Positions 8,017 through 16,379 of a DNA stretch of 64,000 bases are shown in pieces. Location of the stretch: positions 15,535 to 79,534 of the forward strand of contig NZ_JBAWSY010000014.1 in the NCBI RefSeq assembly GCF_037104765.1, read 5' to 3'. Source of the DNA: Psychrobacillus mangrovi. GTDB taxonomy: Bacteria; Bacillota; Bacilli; Bacillales_A; Planococcaceae. Under the pieces are notes generated by a model, which worked only from the letters and a program-made list of their open reading frames with translations, made no database searches and had not been told where the DNA came from. Position 1 is the first letter of the stretch, and the number at the start of each line of letters is the position of its first letter. The translations under genes were made by a program, and so were the position numbers.

Positions 8017-10440
8017 TTACTTACGTGAGTTCCCTTTGCCCTTGCCTTTGTTATCGTCCTTGCTTTGTTTGAAGTTCATTGGAACATCTTTTTCTAACGG
8101 AGTATCTGCAGAAGAACCACCGACATGTACGCGGTATTTTCCATCTGCAGTTGCCCACTCCCCGTCAGCCCAGTTTGCAAGATTATCCGGTTCTTCCGGA
8201 ACGAAATAAGAGAACGGGTGGTTAGAGTCTGCATGGTTAATACGTACAGTCACACGCTCGCTCTCACCAGGCTCAAGGTCAACCTTCTCGAAGTTGACAA
8301 GACGTTTTGTAGGTTGTCCTGCCTCATCCGGAAGTGTTAGGTAGACCTGTGCCGCTTCTTTACCGGCAACGTCACCAGTGTTCGTGATTGTGAAGGATAC
8401 GTCAATACCTTTCACCGAGCCTTTATCTTGGACCTTCTTCACTTTAAGTTTGTCATATTCGAAAGTCGTGTACGATAGGCCGTATCCGAATGGGAAGACT
8501 GGCTTCACGTTGTTTGCTTCGTACCAGCGGTAACCCATCTCAAGACCTTCAGTGTATTGAGCGATTAGCTGATCGGACTTACCATCACCGTAAGGGCCTG
8601 GGCCACCTACTTTACCTGTATCTTGTCGAGTTCCAGGGTACTGTTCTTCAGTCGCGAATGCTGCTTCACGCTCAGTAGCGCCAAACGTCATTGGCAGCTT
8701 ACCGGATGGATTAACCTTACCGTAGAGTAGGTTAGCGACGGCATTGCCATCCTCCATACCAGGGTACCACGCTTGAAGAACTGCAGGTACCTTATCCAAC
8801 CATGGCATAATTGACGTACCAGAAGTTTTCAGTACCATAACAGTATTCTCTGGATTAGCTTCCATAACTGCGTCAATCACTGGCTCCTGTTCAGCCAAGC
8901 CCGATTTGAGGTTCAAGGCTGGGAATCCGAGGGTTTCACGGTCCACTGTCTCATGCGGGTTGTCGCCGACCATGAGAAGCACGACATCAGACTCTGCCGC
9001 TAACTTGGCAGCAGCTTTCGGGTCACTGCCATTGTTGTACGTCACTTTCGTGTCGTAGCCCAATTCCTTAATAACATTCTCTAAGCCTTCTTGTGGTGTG
9101 ACCGTATATGGAGTCACTACATAATCATTATCGTCACGAACAGAACGTGGGGACATCTTTGCCGCTCCAGCGAACGTTTCAATGCCGATCAACGCGATTG
9201 ACTTTGGCTCGCCGTCCAGTGGCAAGAAGCCGTTGTCGTTCTTCAATAGCACGGAGCCTTCCTCTGCCATCTTACGTGCGCTAGCGCCGTTAGCCATCGG
9301 ATCGACGATTTCCGGCATAAATTTGTCGTAAGGCTCGTCCATGTGGCCGAACTCGATCATCTTGATGTAACGTGGACGAAGTAGATTATCGATGTCGTCC
9401 TCAGTTACTGCTCCTGAGTCAAGAGCTTCTTGGATCTTCTCTTGTGTGTAATACTGTGGTGTCCAGTCAAGCTCGACATTCAAGCCCGCCTTGATAGCTT
9501 TAACCGTGTCGTGGATCGCACGACGGTCACTCATAACATAACCGTCAAAGCCCCAGTTTTTCCGAAGAGCATCTTGTAGAAGTTCAGAACTGTCACATGC
9601 ATAAGTACCGTTAACATCCGGGAATGAACACATCACAGAAGCTGGGTCAGCATCTCTGACGTTCATCTCGAATGGCAACATGTACAATTCGTTCATAGCT
9701 TGTGAAGGAACTTGGACACCCATCGTCCAACGCTCAGTTTCCTGTTCGTTTCCAGCCATATGTTTAAGTTGTACCTGGACTCCTTGATCCTGGATACCCT
9801 TTGTTTGCTCGATTGCAAGGATACCTGTCAAATAAGGGTCCTCACTGAAGTACTCATAGTTCCGGCCACCGTAAGGGTGACGAATGAGGTTCATACCAGG
9901 TCCGAGGAACACGTGATGCGCGAAAGCTCGTGTCTCCTCACCAAGGATTCGGCCTGCCTCATAGTTTAGCTCGCGGTCGAATGTCGCAGCCAAACCTGGG
10001 GTAGACGGAAGACCAGTCGCTTGTGGGTCATTGTGACACGATCCACCCTTAACACCCGTTCCACCGTTGGTCATACGTACTGTTGGGATACCTAGTTCCT
10101 CAATCCCTTTGATTTGCCGACCTGTGTCTTGAAACTCACACCCAGGAAGGGTACCTTGTGGCGCGAATTCGCCGTTCATATACTTACTAGTTCCGCCTCT
10201 TTTGATGACAACCGGCTCACCTTTGTCATTCTCATTGAAGCGCGAGATAGCAATTTGCTGGATCTTCTGTTCCAGCGTCATCTCATCGAGAAGCAACTCG
10301 GTGCGTTCTTCTGCAGACAGCTTAGTGTTCATCCAGGGTTTTGCCCCTTCCGTTCCAACAGCCATCGTATTAGCAGGAATTACTAATGTAGACAGAAACA
10401 TTATTGCTGTCATTAAAATTAAATTAATGCGTTTTTTCAA
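8017..10440 (-). CDS. Secreted glycoside hydrolase family 3 (beta-glucosidase type)
   Basis: 807 residues with an N-terminal signal peptide (KKRINLILMTAIMFLSTLVIPANTMA). Family GH3 features in order: N-terminal TIM-barrel domain with GGRNYEYFSEDP (about 191-202) and KHMAGNEQE (about 227), the nucleophile aspartate in GYVMSD (D305), the alpha/beta sandwich domain starting about 395 (GSVLLKNDNGFLPL), GRNS-like acid/base region near 510, the motif FPFGYGLSYT (about 650), and a C-terminal Fn3-like domain (about 670-770) with a Lys-rich tail. The residue after the nucleophile is Arg rather than the usual Trp. GC content is near 50%, intermediate between host and the beta-helix gene. The product should release terminal beta-linked sugars outside the cell. 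ATG at 10440. Confidence 0.9.
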   Translation of the reverse strand: MKKRINLILMTAIMFLSTLVIPANTMAVGTEGAKPWMNTKLSAEERTELLLDEMTLEQKIQQIAISRFNENDKGEPVVIKRGGTSKYMNGEFAPQGTLPGCEFQDTGRQIKGIEELGIPTVRMTNGGTGVKGGSCHNDPQATGLPSTPGLAATFDRELNYEAGRILGEETRAFAHHVFLGPGMNLIRHPYGGRNYEYFSEDPYLTGILAIEQTKGIQDQGVQVQLKHMAGNEQETERWTMGVQVPSQAMNELYMLPFEMNVRDADPASVMCSFPDVNGTYACDSSELLQDALRKNWGFDGYVMSDRRAIHDTVKAIKAGLNVELDWTPQYYTQEKIQEALDSGAVTEDDIDNLLRPRYIKMIEFGHMDEPYDKFMPEIVDPMANGASARKMAEEGSVLLKNDNGFLPLDGEPKSIALIGIETFAGAAKMSPRSVRDDNDYVVTPYTVTPQEGLENVIKELGYDTKVTYNNGSDPKAAAKLAAESDVVLLMVGDNPHETVDRETLGFPALNLKSGLAEQEPVIDAVMEANPENTVMVLKTSGTSIMPWLDKVPAVLQAWYPGMEDGNAVANLLYGKVNPSGKLPMTFGATEREAAFATEEQYPGTRQDTGKVGGPGPYGDGKSDQLIAQYTEGLEMGYRWYEANNVKPVFPFGYGLSYTTFEYDKLKVKKVQDKGSVKGIDVSFTITNTGDVAGKEAAQVYLTLPDEAGQPTKRLVNFEKVDLEPGESERVTVRINHADSNHPFSYFVPEEPDNLANWADGEWATADGKYRVHVGGSSADTPLEKDVPMNFKQSKDDNKGKGKGNSRK

Positions 10441-10792
10441 CTGAATCTCTCTCCCTTATGTATTCTTAAAATTATATTAGTATAGCGAATTGCTATCTCT
10501 AAGTGTCTTAGTATAGAGAAAAATTATTACGCCCGTATGAATAAAAAATTACAAAACAGTAACAAAAAGCATTAAAAAAGTAATGCTCCTAAAGTCTCCT
10601 ATGTTTTCAAACACTTATAAATCAGCGTTTTCACCAAATGCAAAATCAAATTTATTCCAAATAAATTAAAATAAGATGGCAGAACTTCCATATATTAATA
10701 AAGTTATTATTATAATAATATTTAGGAATTAAAGGTGACATATAATGAAGGAAATCTGTTTGATCCTTATTTCATGTACGTAAGGTAAAAGG

Positions 10793-10997
10793 CTGTTGCT
10801 CAATATCAAAGAGAAGAACTTACTGAAACGTAAAAATAATGGGAATGACTCAGAGGGCTATAGAAGGAAAATTTAATGGTGATCGAGTACTGGGGTATCA
10901 AAGTCAAAATAAAGAGCTAATAATATGGTTACTAACAACTCCCCAATTATACTTTGAGGATTATATTTTAAAGAAAACCGCTAACTATTTGTGGTAA
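10793..10997 (+). pseudogene. Decayed large serine recombinase (Ccr-like) remnant
   Basis: The frame from ATG at 10839 to TAA at 10997 reads MGMTQRAIEGKFNGDRVLGY QSQNKELI and so on. It aligns with residues about 141-168 of the intact recombinase at 19855 (MGMNQRAREGKWNGGALLGY KSKDKKLI). Just upstream, in another frame, the bases encode AVAQYQREELTE, matching the end of the catalytic domain, with a lost A and a two-base insertion between the frames. The fragment then skips the rest of the protein and stops at rlmH-like site 3. The intact recombinase ends at site 5 in the same way. I infer that this module once had its own recombinase, now deleted and frameshifted. Confidence 0.7.
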
Positions 10998-11005
10998 AGT
11001 TCACC
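10985..11005 (-). repeat. rlmH-3'-like site 3 (putative att)
   Basis: Minus-strand reading gives G-E-L-Y-H-K-stop with TAG as the stop, preceded by the shared TTACGGTGA. It is the right boundary of the GH3/beta-helix module and the left boundary of the phosphatase module. The recombinase remnant ends inside it. Confidence 0.75.
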
Positions 11006-11086
11006 GTAATGTGCCTAAATTACGTATTACATATAGGGCAAATACTTTTTGTTCCCATATTTACCGTTCGCAATGATGAATAAAAA

Positions 11087-11112
11087 AACTCTGTAGATTT
11101 TTCTACAGAGCT
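11087..11112 (-). terminator. Rho-independent terminator after the phosphatase gene
   Basis: Stem AGCTCTGTAGA/TCTACAGAG with a five-base loop and seven T on the minus strand. It is about 50 bp past the stop codon of the phosphoesterase gene. Confidence 0.85.
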
Positions 11113-11158
11113 TTCGAAAAAGGAGACTCAAATATTATTCACCATTTCTTATAAAATT

Positions 11159-13537
11159 CTACTCTACTTCAATCTTAATCTCTTCTCCATTAGAATGGTA
11201 AAACTTTATTTTAGAGAGATCAACACCATTCGGAATCGTCCATGTTTTCACACCTTCAGCGCCTCTAATTTCTTTAATTTTGTTCGTTTGAAGGCGGACT
11301 TCTTGAACCTCTTCTCCACTGAAGTCAATTACAGCATTATGTTCAGCTGGACTGAAAGTAACAGTTTTATCTTTTAATCCTGTTCCTTTTAATGTAAAGG
11401 ATGTTTTTACAAAAATTTCTTCAATATCGACTGTCGTTTCATCAACATTTACGAATGAATACGGTTTGTCAATTATTACTTTTTTCGACTTAGAGTTCTT
11501 TAGATTATAAGTTTTATTGTCTTCATATTTTATAATCCCAAATGTATCAATCACAAATGGCTCACCATTATTAATGTTTTGATCGATTTCATATGTTATA
11601 CCTGTCAACTTGTTTCCGTCTACGTTAAATTCAACAAAGTTTTGCACTTGACTTCTAACAGGACGAGAATCATCATTCGGATCTGCTCCGTATTTAGCAG
11701 CACTATGCTCATCCGCGATTTCAAATAAATCATAGTATGATGGATCAATTTCTTTGTTTTTGTAGTACACTTTTGGACCAGCAGTCGATGGAATTACGTA
11801 AATTGTTCCATCCGGGTTGACTGAATACTCCACATCAATTCCATTAAAATTTTCTGTTACTTTATCTGCTTCTACAGCATTACCATTTTGAATCGGCTTC
11901 GTACGGGCATAGATATGATCATGTCCTTGTAATACTAAATCCACACCCAGCTCATATAACATTGGTGGAATTTTTTCTCGAACACCATTTTCCTCCACAA
12001 TATCATCGTCTGTTGCATGGTTTGACGTTGTATATGGACCTTTATGAATATTTGCAATGATCCAGTCAATGTTTTCATTTTCCTGTGCAGCTTTTACATC
12101 TGCTTGTAACCATTCAATTTGTTCTGGTGAAAAGTTTTGGAATTCCTCTGAATCTTCATTTGTATTTAAGATAATAAAATGAGTATTTTCATAGTCATAT
12201 GAATAATATGCACCAGTTTCTGTTGAAGAACCTTCTGGAGTCTTCACATTAAAATGTTCAATGAAGGAGTTCTCATCTTCATCATGATTACCTGCTGAGG
12301 AAGCAAATGTTGTATTCATCAATGTTTCTTTTGAATGGTCAAGTACCCATCCCCATTGCTCTTCTTTTGAACCTGTGTCTACTATATCACCATTTCCAAG
12401 AATAAATTCTGAATCCTCTACGGTTTCACTTGCTTTTGCAAATGTTTCTGAAGAGAGAATTGCTTCTTCTTCTGTCTTAGCTTGTGTATCAGTAAGGTTA
12501 ATAAATGTAAATTCATCATCACCCTCTGCAGTTACAAACGAACCTACATCACTCCAAAGATTTAAAGAAGCATCACCGACTCTGTACTTATATTCTGTAC
12601 CTGGTTTTAAATCTGTAGCTTCTGCCTTATGAATCACAAATTCAGGAGCATTGGTCGATCTTTGATAATCTCCAGTAAACATCATTGCATTTTCAAAGTT
12701 TGGCTCTTCAGAAGCTTTCTCAATTACTTGCAAGTCACTACCGGCTGAGGCTTGAGATGTATACCAAGTAAATCCTTTTGAAGTCTGCGTATCTCCATAG
12801 AACGAAGCTACTACTCTAGAAACTTCACCAACTGGAACATTTGAGTTTGGTATTGGCGTAGTTGTCCAATCGATAATTTCCGGTACTTCTGTTACTGCTT
12901 TGATTGACATTTCAAACCAAAGATCTGAACTGTCTCCCCCATCCTGGTGAGCTTCCGCTGAGATAATATTTGTTCCTTCTTTCAGCGCATCTGTCGGGAG
13001 ATAGAATGTTTCTTCTTTAGCTTTATATTTCCCTGGTGTCTGATAATTAACTTCTACGTTTTCTTCGATTCCTTTTCTAAATGCTTCTTCTCCATTAATG
13101 TAAACTACTGCTGCATCATCAACATGAATGTAAACTTCCAGTCCTTCGTATCCTTCTAGCGATGAAGCATCTACTTCTGTTTTAAAGTAAGTAGTCATAT
13201 GTTTGTTATTTTCATCATCACCGAAATCTACTTCTGTACCTAACGGAATATTAGGGTTGGTTTCCGAAACAGCATCACCATAACCTAATGGTGCTTCACC
13301 TGTTTTCCAGCTTGAAAAATCATAATCATTATTAAGCCATTCTTTACCAAGGTCTGTTCCTTGATCTAAATAGCTCCATTTTGCGTCGTATGGCAATATA
13401 ACGCTTTCTTCTGGTGAAGACTCTCCGGCCTCTAAAGCACTTACATAGGTACTAAAACTAGTTAAAACCAATGCTAATACTAGGAATAACGAAAGCAGCC
13501 GTTGTAATGATTTGTTTCTTTCCAATACTGAACTCAC
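11159..13537 (-). CDS. Secreted purple-acid-phosphatase-type metallophosphoesterase
   Basis: 792 residues. A signal peptide (about 10-35, ending YVSA) is followed by a beta-rich carbohydrate-binding-like domain (about 50-215, with SSWKTGEAPLGYG), a purple acid phosphatase N-terminal/Fn3-like domain (about 225-337), and a calcineurin-like phosphoesterase core. Metal ligands are visible: D350 (NLTDTQ), GDIVD (383-387), GNHDE (416-420), H498 and GHDHIY (538-543). A C-terminal beta domain follows. It should hydrolyse phosphate esters outside the cell. GTG at 13537 is the start, with GGAGTG upstream. It is the only gene between rlmH-like sites 3 and 4, so the module looks like a phosphate-scavenging cassette. 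GC content is near that of the host. Confidence 0.88.
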   Translation of the reverse strand: MSSVLERNKSLQRLLSLFLVLALVLTSFSTYVSALEAGESSPEESVILPYDAKWSYLDQGTDLGKEWLNNDYDFSSWKTGEAPLGYGDAVSETNPNIPLGTEVDFGDDENNKHMTTYFKTEVDASSLEGYEGLEVYIHVDDAAVVYINGEEAFRKGIEENVEVNYQTPGKYKAKEETFYLPTDALKEGTNIISAEAHQDGGDSSDLWFEMSIKAVTEVPEIIDWTTTPIPNSNVPVGEVSRVVASFYGDTQTSKGFTWYTSQASAGSDLQVIEKASEEPNFENAMMFTGDYQRSTNAPEFVIHKAEATDLKPGTEYKYRVGDASLNLWSDVGSFVTAEGDDEFTFINLTDTQAKTEEEAILSSETFAKASETVEDSEFILGNGDIVDTGSKEEQWGWVLDHSKETLMNTTFASSAGNHDEDENSFIEHFNVKTPEGSSTETGAYYSYDYENTHFIILNTNEDSEEFQNFSPEQIEWLQADVKAAQENENIDWIIANIHKGPYTTSNHATDDDIVEENGVREKIPPMLYELGVDLVLQGHDHIYARTKPIQNGNAVEADKVTENFNGIDVEYSVNPDGTIYVIPSTAGPKVYYKNKEIDPSYYDLFEIADEHSAAKYGADPNDDSRPVRSQVQNFVEFNVDGNKLTGITYEIDQNINNGEPFVIDTFGIIKYEDNKTYNLKNSKSKKVIIDKPYSFVNVDETTVDIEEIFVKTSFTLKGTGLKDKTVTFSPAEHNAVIDFSGEEVQEVRLQTNKIKEIRGAEGVKTWTIPNGVDLSKIKFYHSNGEEIKIEVE

Positions 13538-13739
13538 GTTAACAACACTCCATTCTTTTTTTAAAATCTTATGTAGGGTCTTAGATGTTACTATATTAGT
13601 TTATTAATATTGTTTTAATTACGTATCAAAAATTTGTAAATGATTATTAAAAGTTTGTAAAAAATTGATAGCATTTTCTAGCGTTATACACATTAAGTAC
13701 TAAATTTACTATTTAAAACTAATAAAGCCCAGAACAAAA

Positions 13740-13774
13740 AGGATTGAACTTTGTACAAGACAGAGTTCAATCCT
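13740..13774 (-). terminator. Stem-loop of unclear role
   Basis: Stem AGGATTGAACT ... AGTTCAATCCT followed on the minus strand by TTTTTG. No gene ends just upstream on that strand within the phosphatase module, so it may have lost its gene or belong to a transcript that crosses site 4. Confidence 0.5.
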
Positions 13775-13836
13775 AATTAGATAATTAGCATATGTCTAAC
13801 CTTTTTGGGAAGATCATTGTAAAGAACTTTAAATCC

Positions 13837-13857
13837 TCATTTATGATAAGGTTCACC
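13837..13857 (-). repeat. rlmH-3'-like site 4 (putative att)
   Basis: Minus-strand reading gives G-E-P-Y-H-K-stop with TGA as the stop, preceded by CGTTTC. The six residues are identical to the end of the window's own RlmH. It separates the phosphatase module from the recombinase-bearing module. Confidence 0.8.
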
Positions 13858-13905
13858 GAAACGTTACTAATAACAAAGCACAACATGTAGTTTATTTGTG
13901 CATAT

Positions 13906-13935
13906 AAAAAGACCACTGGAAAAGTGGTCTTTTTT
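13906..13935. terminator. Bidirectional rho-independent terminator
   Basis: Stem AAAAAGACCACT ... AGTGGTCTTTTTT with a four-base loop, ten bases past the stop of the leftward unknown gene. Confidence 0.85.
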
Positions 13936-13945
13936 AAAAAAATCC

Positions 13946-14413
13946 TCAGTAAACGTCAGCTATCTTTGGAAAACCAAGATTATCCAAGTATTTATTTAAT
14001 GAGTCTTGATTGTCTGTAAATTCATCAACTTGCTTTATTTTTTTTCTTTTAATAATAAATCCTTGTTTTTTTAATTGCTTAGCCAATTTTCTAATATCTT
14101 TTTCTTCTAGTTCATTAAGTAACTCTTTTATTGCAAGAAGTTTAGCTTCCATACTGATATGCATTTCGGTATAACTTATTATAACCTCTGGTAGGTCAGT
14201 GATTGGTGCTATCAATACTTTTATTGCTCTTTTCTTATCTTCATTTTTCATACTATTGAATAAGTGAACATGTAAACGAGTAATATCAAAAGGAAAAATT
14301 ATTGTTAAAATAATTGCTTTTCTAACTTTCAATCCTAAGTCTAGCATCCGAAGAAAAATACCAATTGGAATAACAAGCACTATAAATATTATCAAAAATA
14401 TTAAGAAACTCAT
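13946..14413 (-). CDS. Unknown protein with N-terminal membrane segments
   Basis: 155 residues, not recognised. Residues about 2-22 form a membrane segment and about 30-45 a second weaker one. The remainder is charged, helical and Lys-rich (about 58-140). The start at 14413 overlaps the stop of the upstream gene by four bases (ATGA type), so the two are translationally coupled and probably act together at the membrane. The pair lies inside the recombinase module just right of rlmH-like site 4, where cargo genes would be expected. Function cannot be assigned; an immunity, defence or stress role is possible but unsupported. Confidence 0.65.
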   Translation of the reverse strand: MSFLIFLIIFIVLVIPIGIFLRMLDLGLKVRKAIILTIIFPFDITRLHVHLFNSMKNEDKKRAIKVLIAPITDLPEVIISYTEMHISMEAKLLAIKELLNELEEKDIRKLAKQLKKQGFIIKRKKIKQVDEFTDNQDSLNKYLDNLGFPKIADVY

Positions 14414-15009
14414 TTACTTCCCTCCACTTCGACTTTATTATTGAGATTAGAAAGCAATTCCTCTTTAAATTGATTTTTCCTACTCTCAAGAGAACCTTTT
14501 GCTTTTAACTCCTTATAGTTCTCTTCTAAAAAATCTTCAAGACTTTTTATCATTTTATAATAGTACTTCTCCCGTTTATTAAACGTAAAGATGTAATCGA
14601 AAAATGTAATGGCTATTATAGTGTATGATAAGGTCTTCAGAATTGCTAATATCGGAATTGCATTAAACAAAAGTAGTTCACTTATATATAAGGATTCACT
14701 TAGTTGTAATTCAACTTTACCCATAAACCCCAAAAATGAAACAGCCACAAATGTACTACTTATACCTAGTCCTACCCATCTGAACGTATTTGTATAACCA
14801 CTATATGTGTCCATTCCAAACAAATATTCCAAAAATATTGGTGCAAATAATAATAATAGTGTATTGAAGAATAATTCATTATTAATACTTTCAGTCTCAT
14901 ACAATGTATCAAGTCCAAAAATAACAAGTAACATGATTAAAATTACTCTTAAACCAAGATATTTTTGTCGTTTAGAGTGATTATCTAATACTTTATCTAC
15001 GCTTATCAT
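14410..15009 (-). CDS. Unknown membrane protein with cytoplasmic coiled tail
   Basis: 199 residues, not recognised. Four hydrophobic segments can be seen (about 20-36, 45-63, 77-97 and 110-133), followed by a charged helical tail of about 60 residues (FNKREKYYYKMIKSLEDFLE and onward). It is the first gene of a two-gene leftward unit, overlapping the next by four bases. ATG at 15009 follows GGAAG. The low GC content matches the rest of this module. Confidence 0.65.
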   Translation of the reverse strand: MISVDKVLDNHSKRQKYLGLRVILIMLLVIFGLDTLYETESINNELFFNTLLLLFAPIFLEYLFGMDTYSGYTNTFRWVGLGISSTFVAVSFLGFMGKVELQLSESLYISELLLFNAIPILAILKTLSYTIIAITFFDYIFTFNKREKYYYKMIKSLEDFLEENYKELKAKGSLESRKNQFKEELLSNLNNKVEVEGSK

Positions 15010-15437
15010 AAGTATCCACTTCCTTATTCTATGAACATATAATTATTCACTACCAAAAAATAAAATTCATTTTATAGTAACAATTTTATTTTTTCAATAT
15101 TGAATAATTTTTATTTTTATTCAATCGATTCTAAGAGAAGTGTCTTTAAAACAAATTCTTCTATTAAACATCTACCAAATTATTAGGTAAAAAATATCTA
15201 ATATTTCCTATTTATATCACTTGATTAAATAAGACAAACGCTCCTCTAGTTACCAAATAAATCAATATTTATATATATTGTACCATTACAGAGTTTGTGT
15301 TGCACTCTTTTCTTATCGTTCAAATTCATACTAAGGGTTTAGCTATAGATGTGTTACCACCATTAAAAGTATTGAATGTATACACTTACCTGTAAAGCTC
15401 CCCCCATAAAAAAAACACCCACCGCCAATTGTGAGTG
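15010..15437. other. AT-rich intergenic stretch
   Basis: 428 bases between the unknown membrane-protein pair and the resolvase gene. Apart from the resolvase terminator at 15414-15439 I see no gene, repeat or clear promoter. Confidence 0.5.
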
Positions 15438-15439
15438 TC
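15414..15439 (-). terminator. Rho-independent terminator after the resolvase gene
   Basis: Minus-strand stem ACACTCAC ... GTGGGTGT followed by eight T, touching the stop codon of the resolvase gene. Confidence 0.8.
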
Positions 15440-16004
15440 ATGATATCTCTATTTCATTTTTTCTTTTAATCGAACGATACAAAGTTGCTTTAGAAACACC
15501 TGTCATTTCTTCAATTTCTTTTACAGTGTACTGTTCAGTATCATATAATTTCATTGCCTTTTCTACGAGTTTATTATCTTTTTTCGGTCTACCACCTATT
15601 CGACCTCTTGCTCTTGCACTCTCTAAACCTGCTCTGGTTCGTTCTGAGATTAAATCCCGCTCCATCTCAGCAAGAACAGCCAACATTTTAAACATAGCCT
15701 TACCGACTGCTGTAGTAGTGTCTATGTTGTCTCTAATACTAACTAATTCAATTCCTCTCTCTTGCAGTTCTTCTGACCATTCAATTAGTTTTTTTGTGGA
15801 ACGACCTAGACGGTCTAGCTTGTAAACACACAAGACATCACCTTCTCTAGCATATTTAAGTAACTCCTGTAACTGCGGTCTATCGTCTCTCATACCACTT
15901 ATTTTCTCTTTATATAGCTTTTCACATCCTAATTTCTCTAATGCATCTACTTGTAAATCTAAAGATTGGTCAAGAGTGCTTACCCTAGCATATCCAATTT
16001 TCAT
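15438..16004 (-). CDS. Small serine resolvase/invertase
   Basis: 188 residues of the Tn3-resolvase/Hin type. The catalytic domain begins MKIGYARVSTLDQSLDLQ with active-site serine S9. It contains the conserved YKEKISGMRDDRPQLQELL and VYKLDRLGRS motifs and the long helix with AEMERDLISERT. A C-terminal Hin-like helix-turn-helix (about 145-185: YTVKEIEEMTGVSKATLYR) binds DNA. The ATG at 16004 follows GGGGGATAA; a longer frame to 16076 lacks a ribosome site. Repeated GTATCA/TGATAC sequences immediately upstream look like its res site. It probably resolves multimers or cointegrates, and may come from a plasmid or Tn3-like element that joined the cassette. Confidence 0.92.
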   Translation of the reverse strand: MKIGYARVSTLDQSLDLQVDALEKLGCEKLYKEKISGMRDDRPQLQELLKYAREGDVLCVYKLDRLGRSTKKLIEWSEELQERGIELVSIRDNIDTTTAVGKAMFKMLAVLAEMERDLISERTRAGLESARARGRIGGRPKKDNKLVEKAMKLYDTEQYTVKEIEEMTGVSKATLYRSIKRKNEIEIS

Positions 16005-16039
16005 ATATACTTTATCCCCCATATTCCTTTTCTTTAATT

Positions 16040-16170
16040 GTATCAAAAAGGTAGTTTCGAGTAAATAAAGATGCATTGTTTTTGAAACGGTTTTTGATAC
16101 TATTTTTATAAGTTTTTATTCAATATTATTTCCACAAAAGATATGTATCATAAACATTCGTTTTTGATAC
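16040..16170. promoter_or_regulatory. Putative res site of the resolvase
   Basis: The half-site TTTTTGATAC occurs at 16091-16100 and 16161-16170, and inverted as GTATCAAAAA at 16040-16049 and GTATCATAAA at 16145-16154. A related TTTGAAAC is at 16081. The pair 16145-16170 is a 26-bp dyad with a six-base centre, the size of a resolvase dimer subsite. Position just upstream of the resolvase gene is typical of res. Confidence 0.6.
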
Positions 16171-16260
16171 ATTTTTTCAGCACGATGTAAAAATTCTACA
16201 TTATTAGTAACCAGTTAATAAAAGCTCTACTAAATGATTCTGTTGATATTTTGGCAAACA

Positions 16261-16290
16261 AAAAAAGGACTCATTACAGTCCTGTTTTTT
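16261..16290. terminator. Rho-independent terminator
   Basis: Stem AGGAC ... GTCCT flanked by seven A and seven T, usable in either direction. It is the first terminator downstream of the leftward 182-residue membrane protein gene. Confidence 0.7.
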
Positions 16291-16296
16291 TGCTTA

Positions 16297-16322
16297 TTAA
16301 ACTAAAGCACCCGTTAGTTTAA
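16297..16322. repeat. Short palindromic repeat, copy 1
   Basis: TTAAACTAA-N7-GTTAGTTTAA. A 27-bp near copy lies at 17107-17133, so the two copies flank the gene between them. Confidence 0.65.
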
Positions 16323-16379
16323 GTACAATATTTCACAAGCTCATTTGAATTCCAGAATTTATTAATATTGAATTCCTCA

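Larger units (their letters stand above)
10441..11158. other. Intergenic region with recombinase remnant and rlmH-like site 3
   Basis: 718 bases, AT-rich. It contains the promoter side of the GH3 gene, a decayed serine-recombinase fragment (10793-10997), the third rlmH-3'-like site (10985-11005) and a terminator (11087-11112) for the phosphatase gene. GC content returns to the host level. Confidence 0.65.
13538..13945. other. Intergenic region with rlmH-like site 4 and two stem-loops
   Basis: 408 AT-rich bases. It holds the promoter side of the phosphatase gene, a hairpin at 13740-13774, the fourth rlmH-3'-like site (13837-13857) and a terminator (13906-13935) for the unknown gene pair to the right. 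I found no recombinase remnant beside this site. Confidence 0.6.
16005..16379. other. Intergenic region with res-like repeats, terminator and inverted repeat
   Basis: 375 bases. The part next to the resolvase gene carries the res-like repeats (16040-16170). Then come a terminator (16261-16290) and a short palindromic repeat (16297-16322). Confidence 0.6.

Noticed and set aside
6253..8209. Several long overlapping reading frames on both strands across the beta-helix gene
   Set aside because: High GC content removes stop codons from all frames. Only the 6300-7841 minus frame has a signal peptide, lipobox and repeat pattern.
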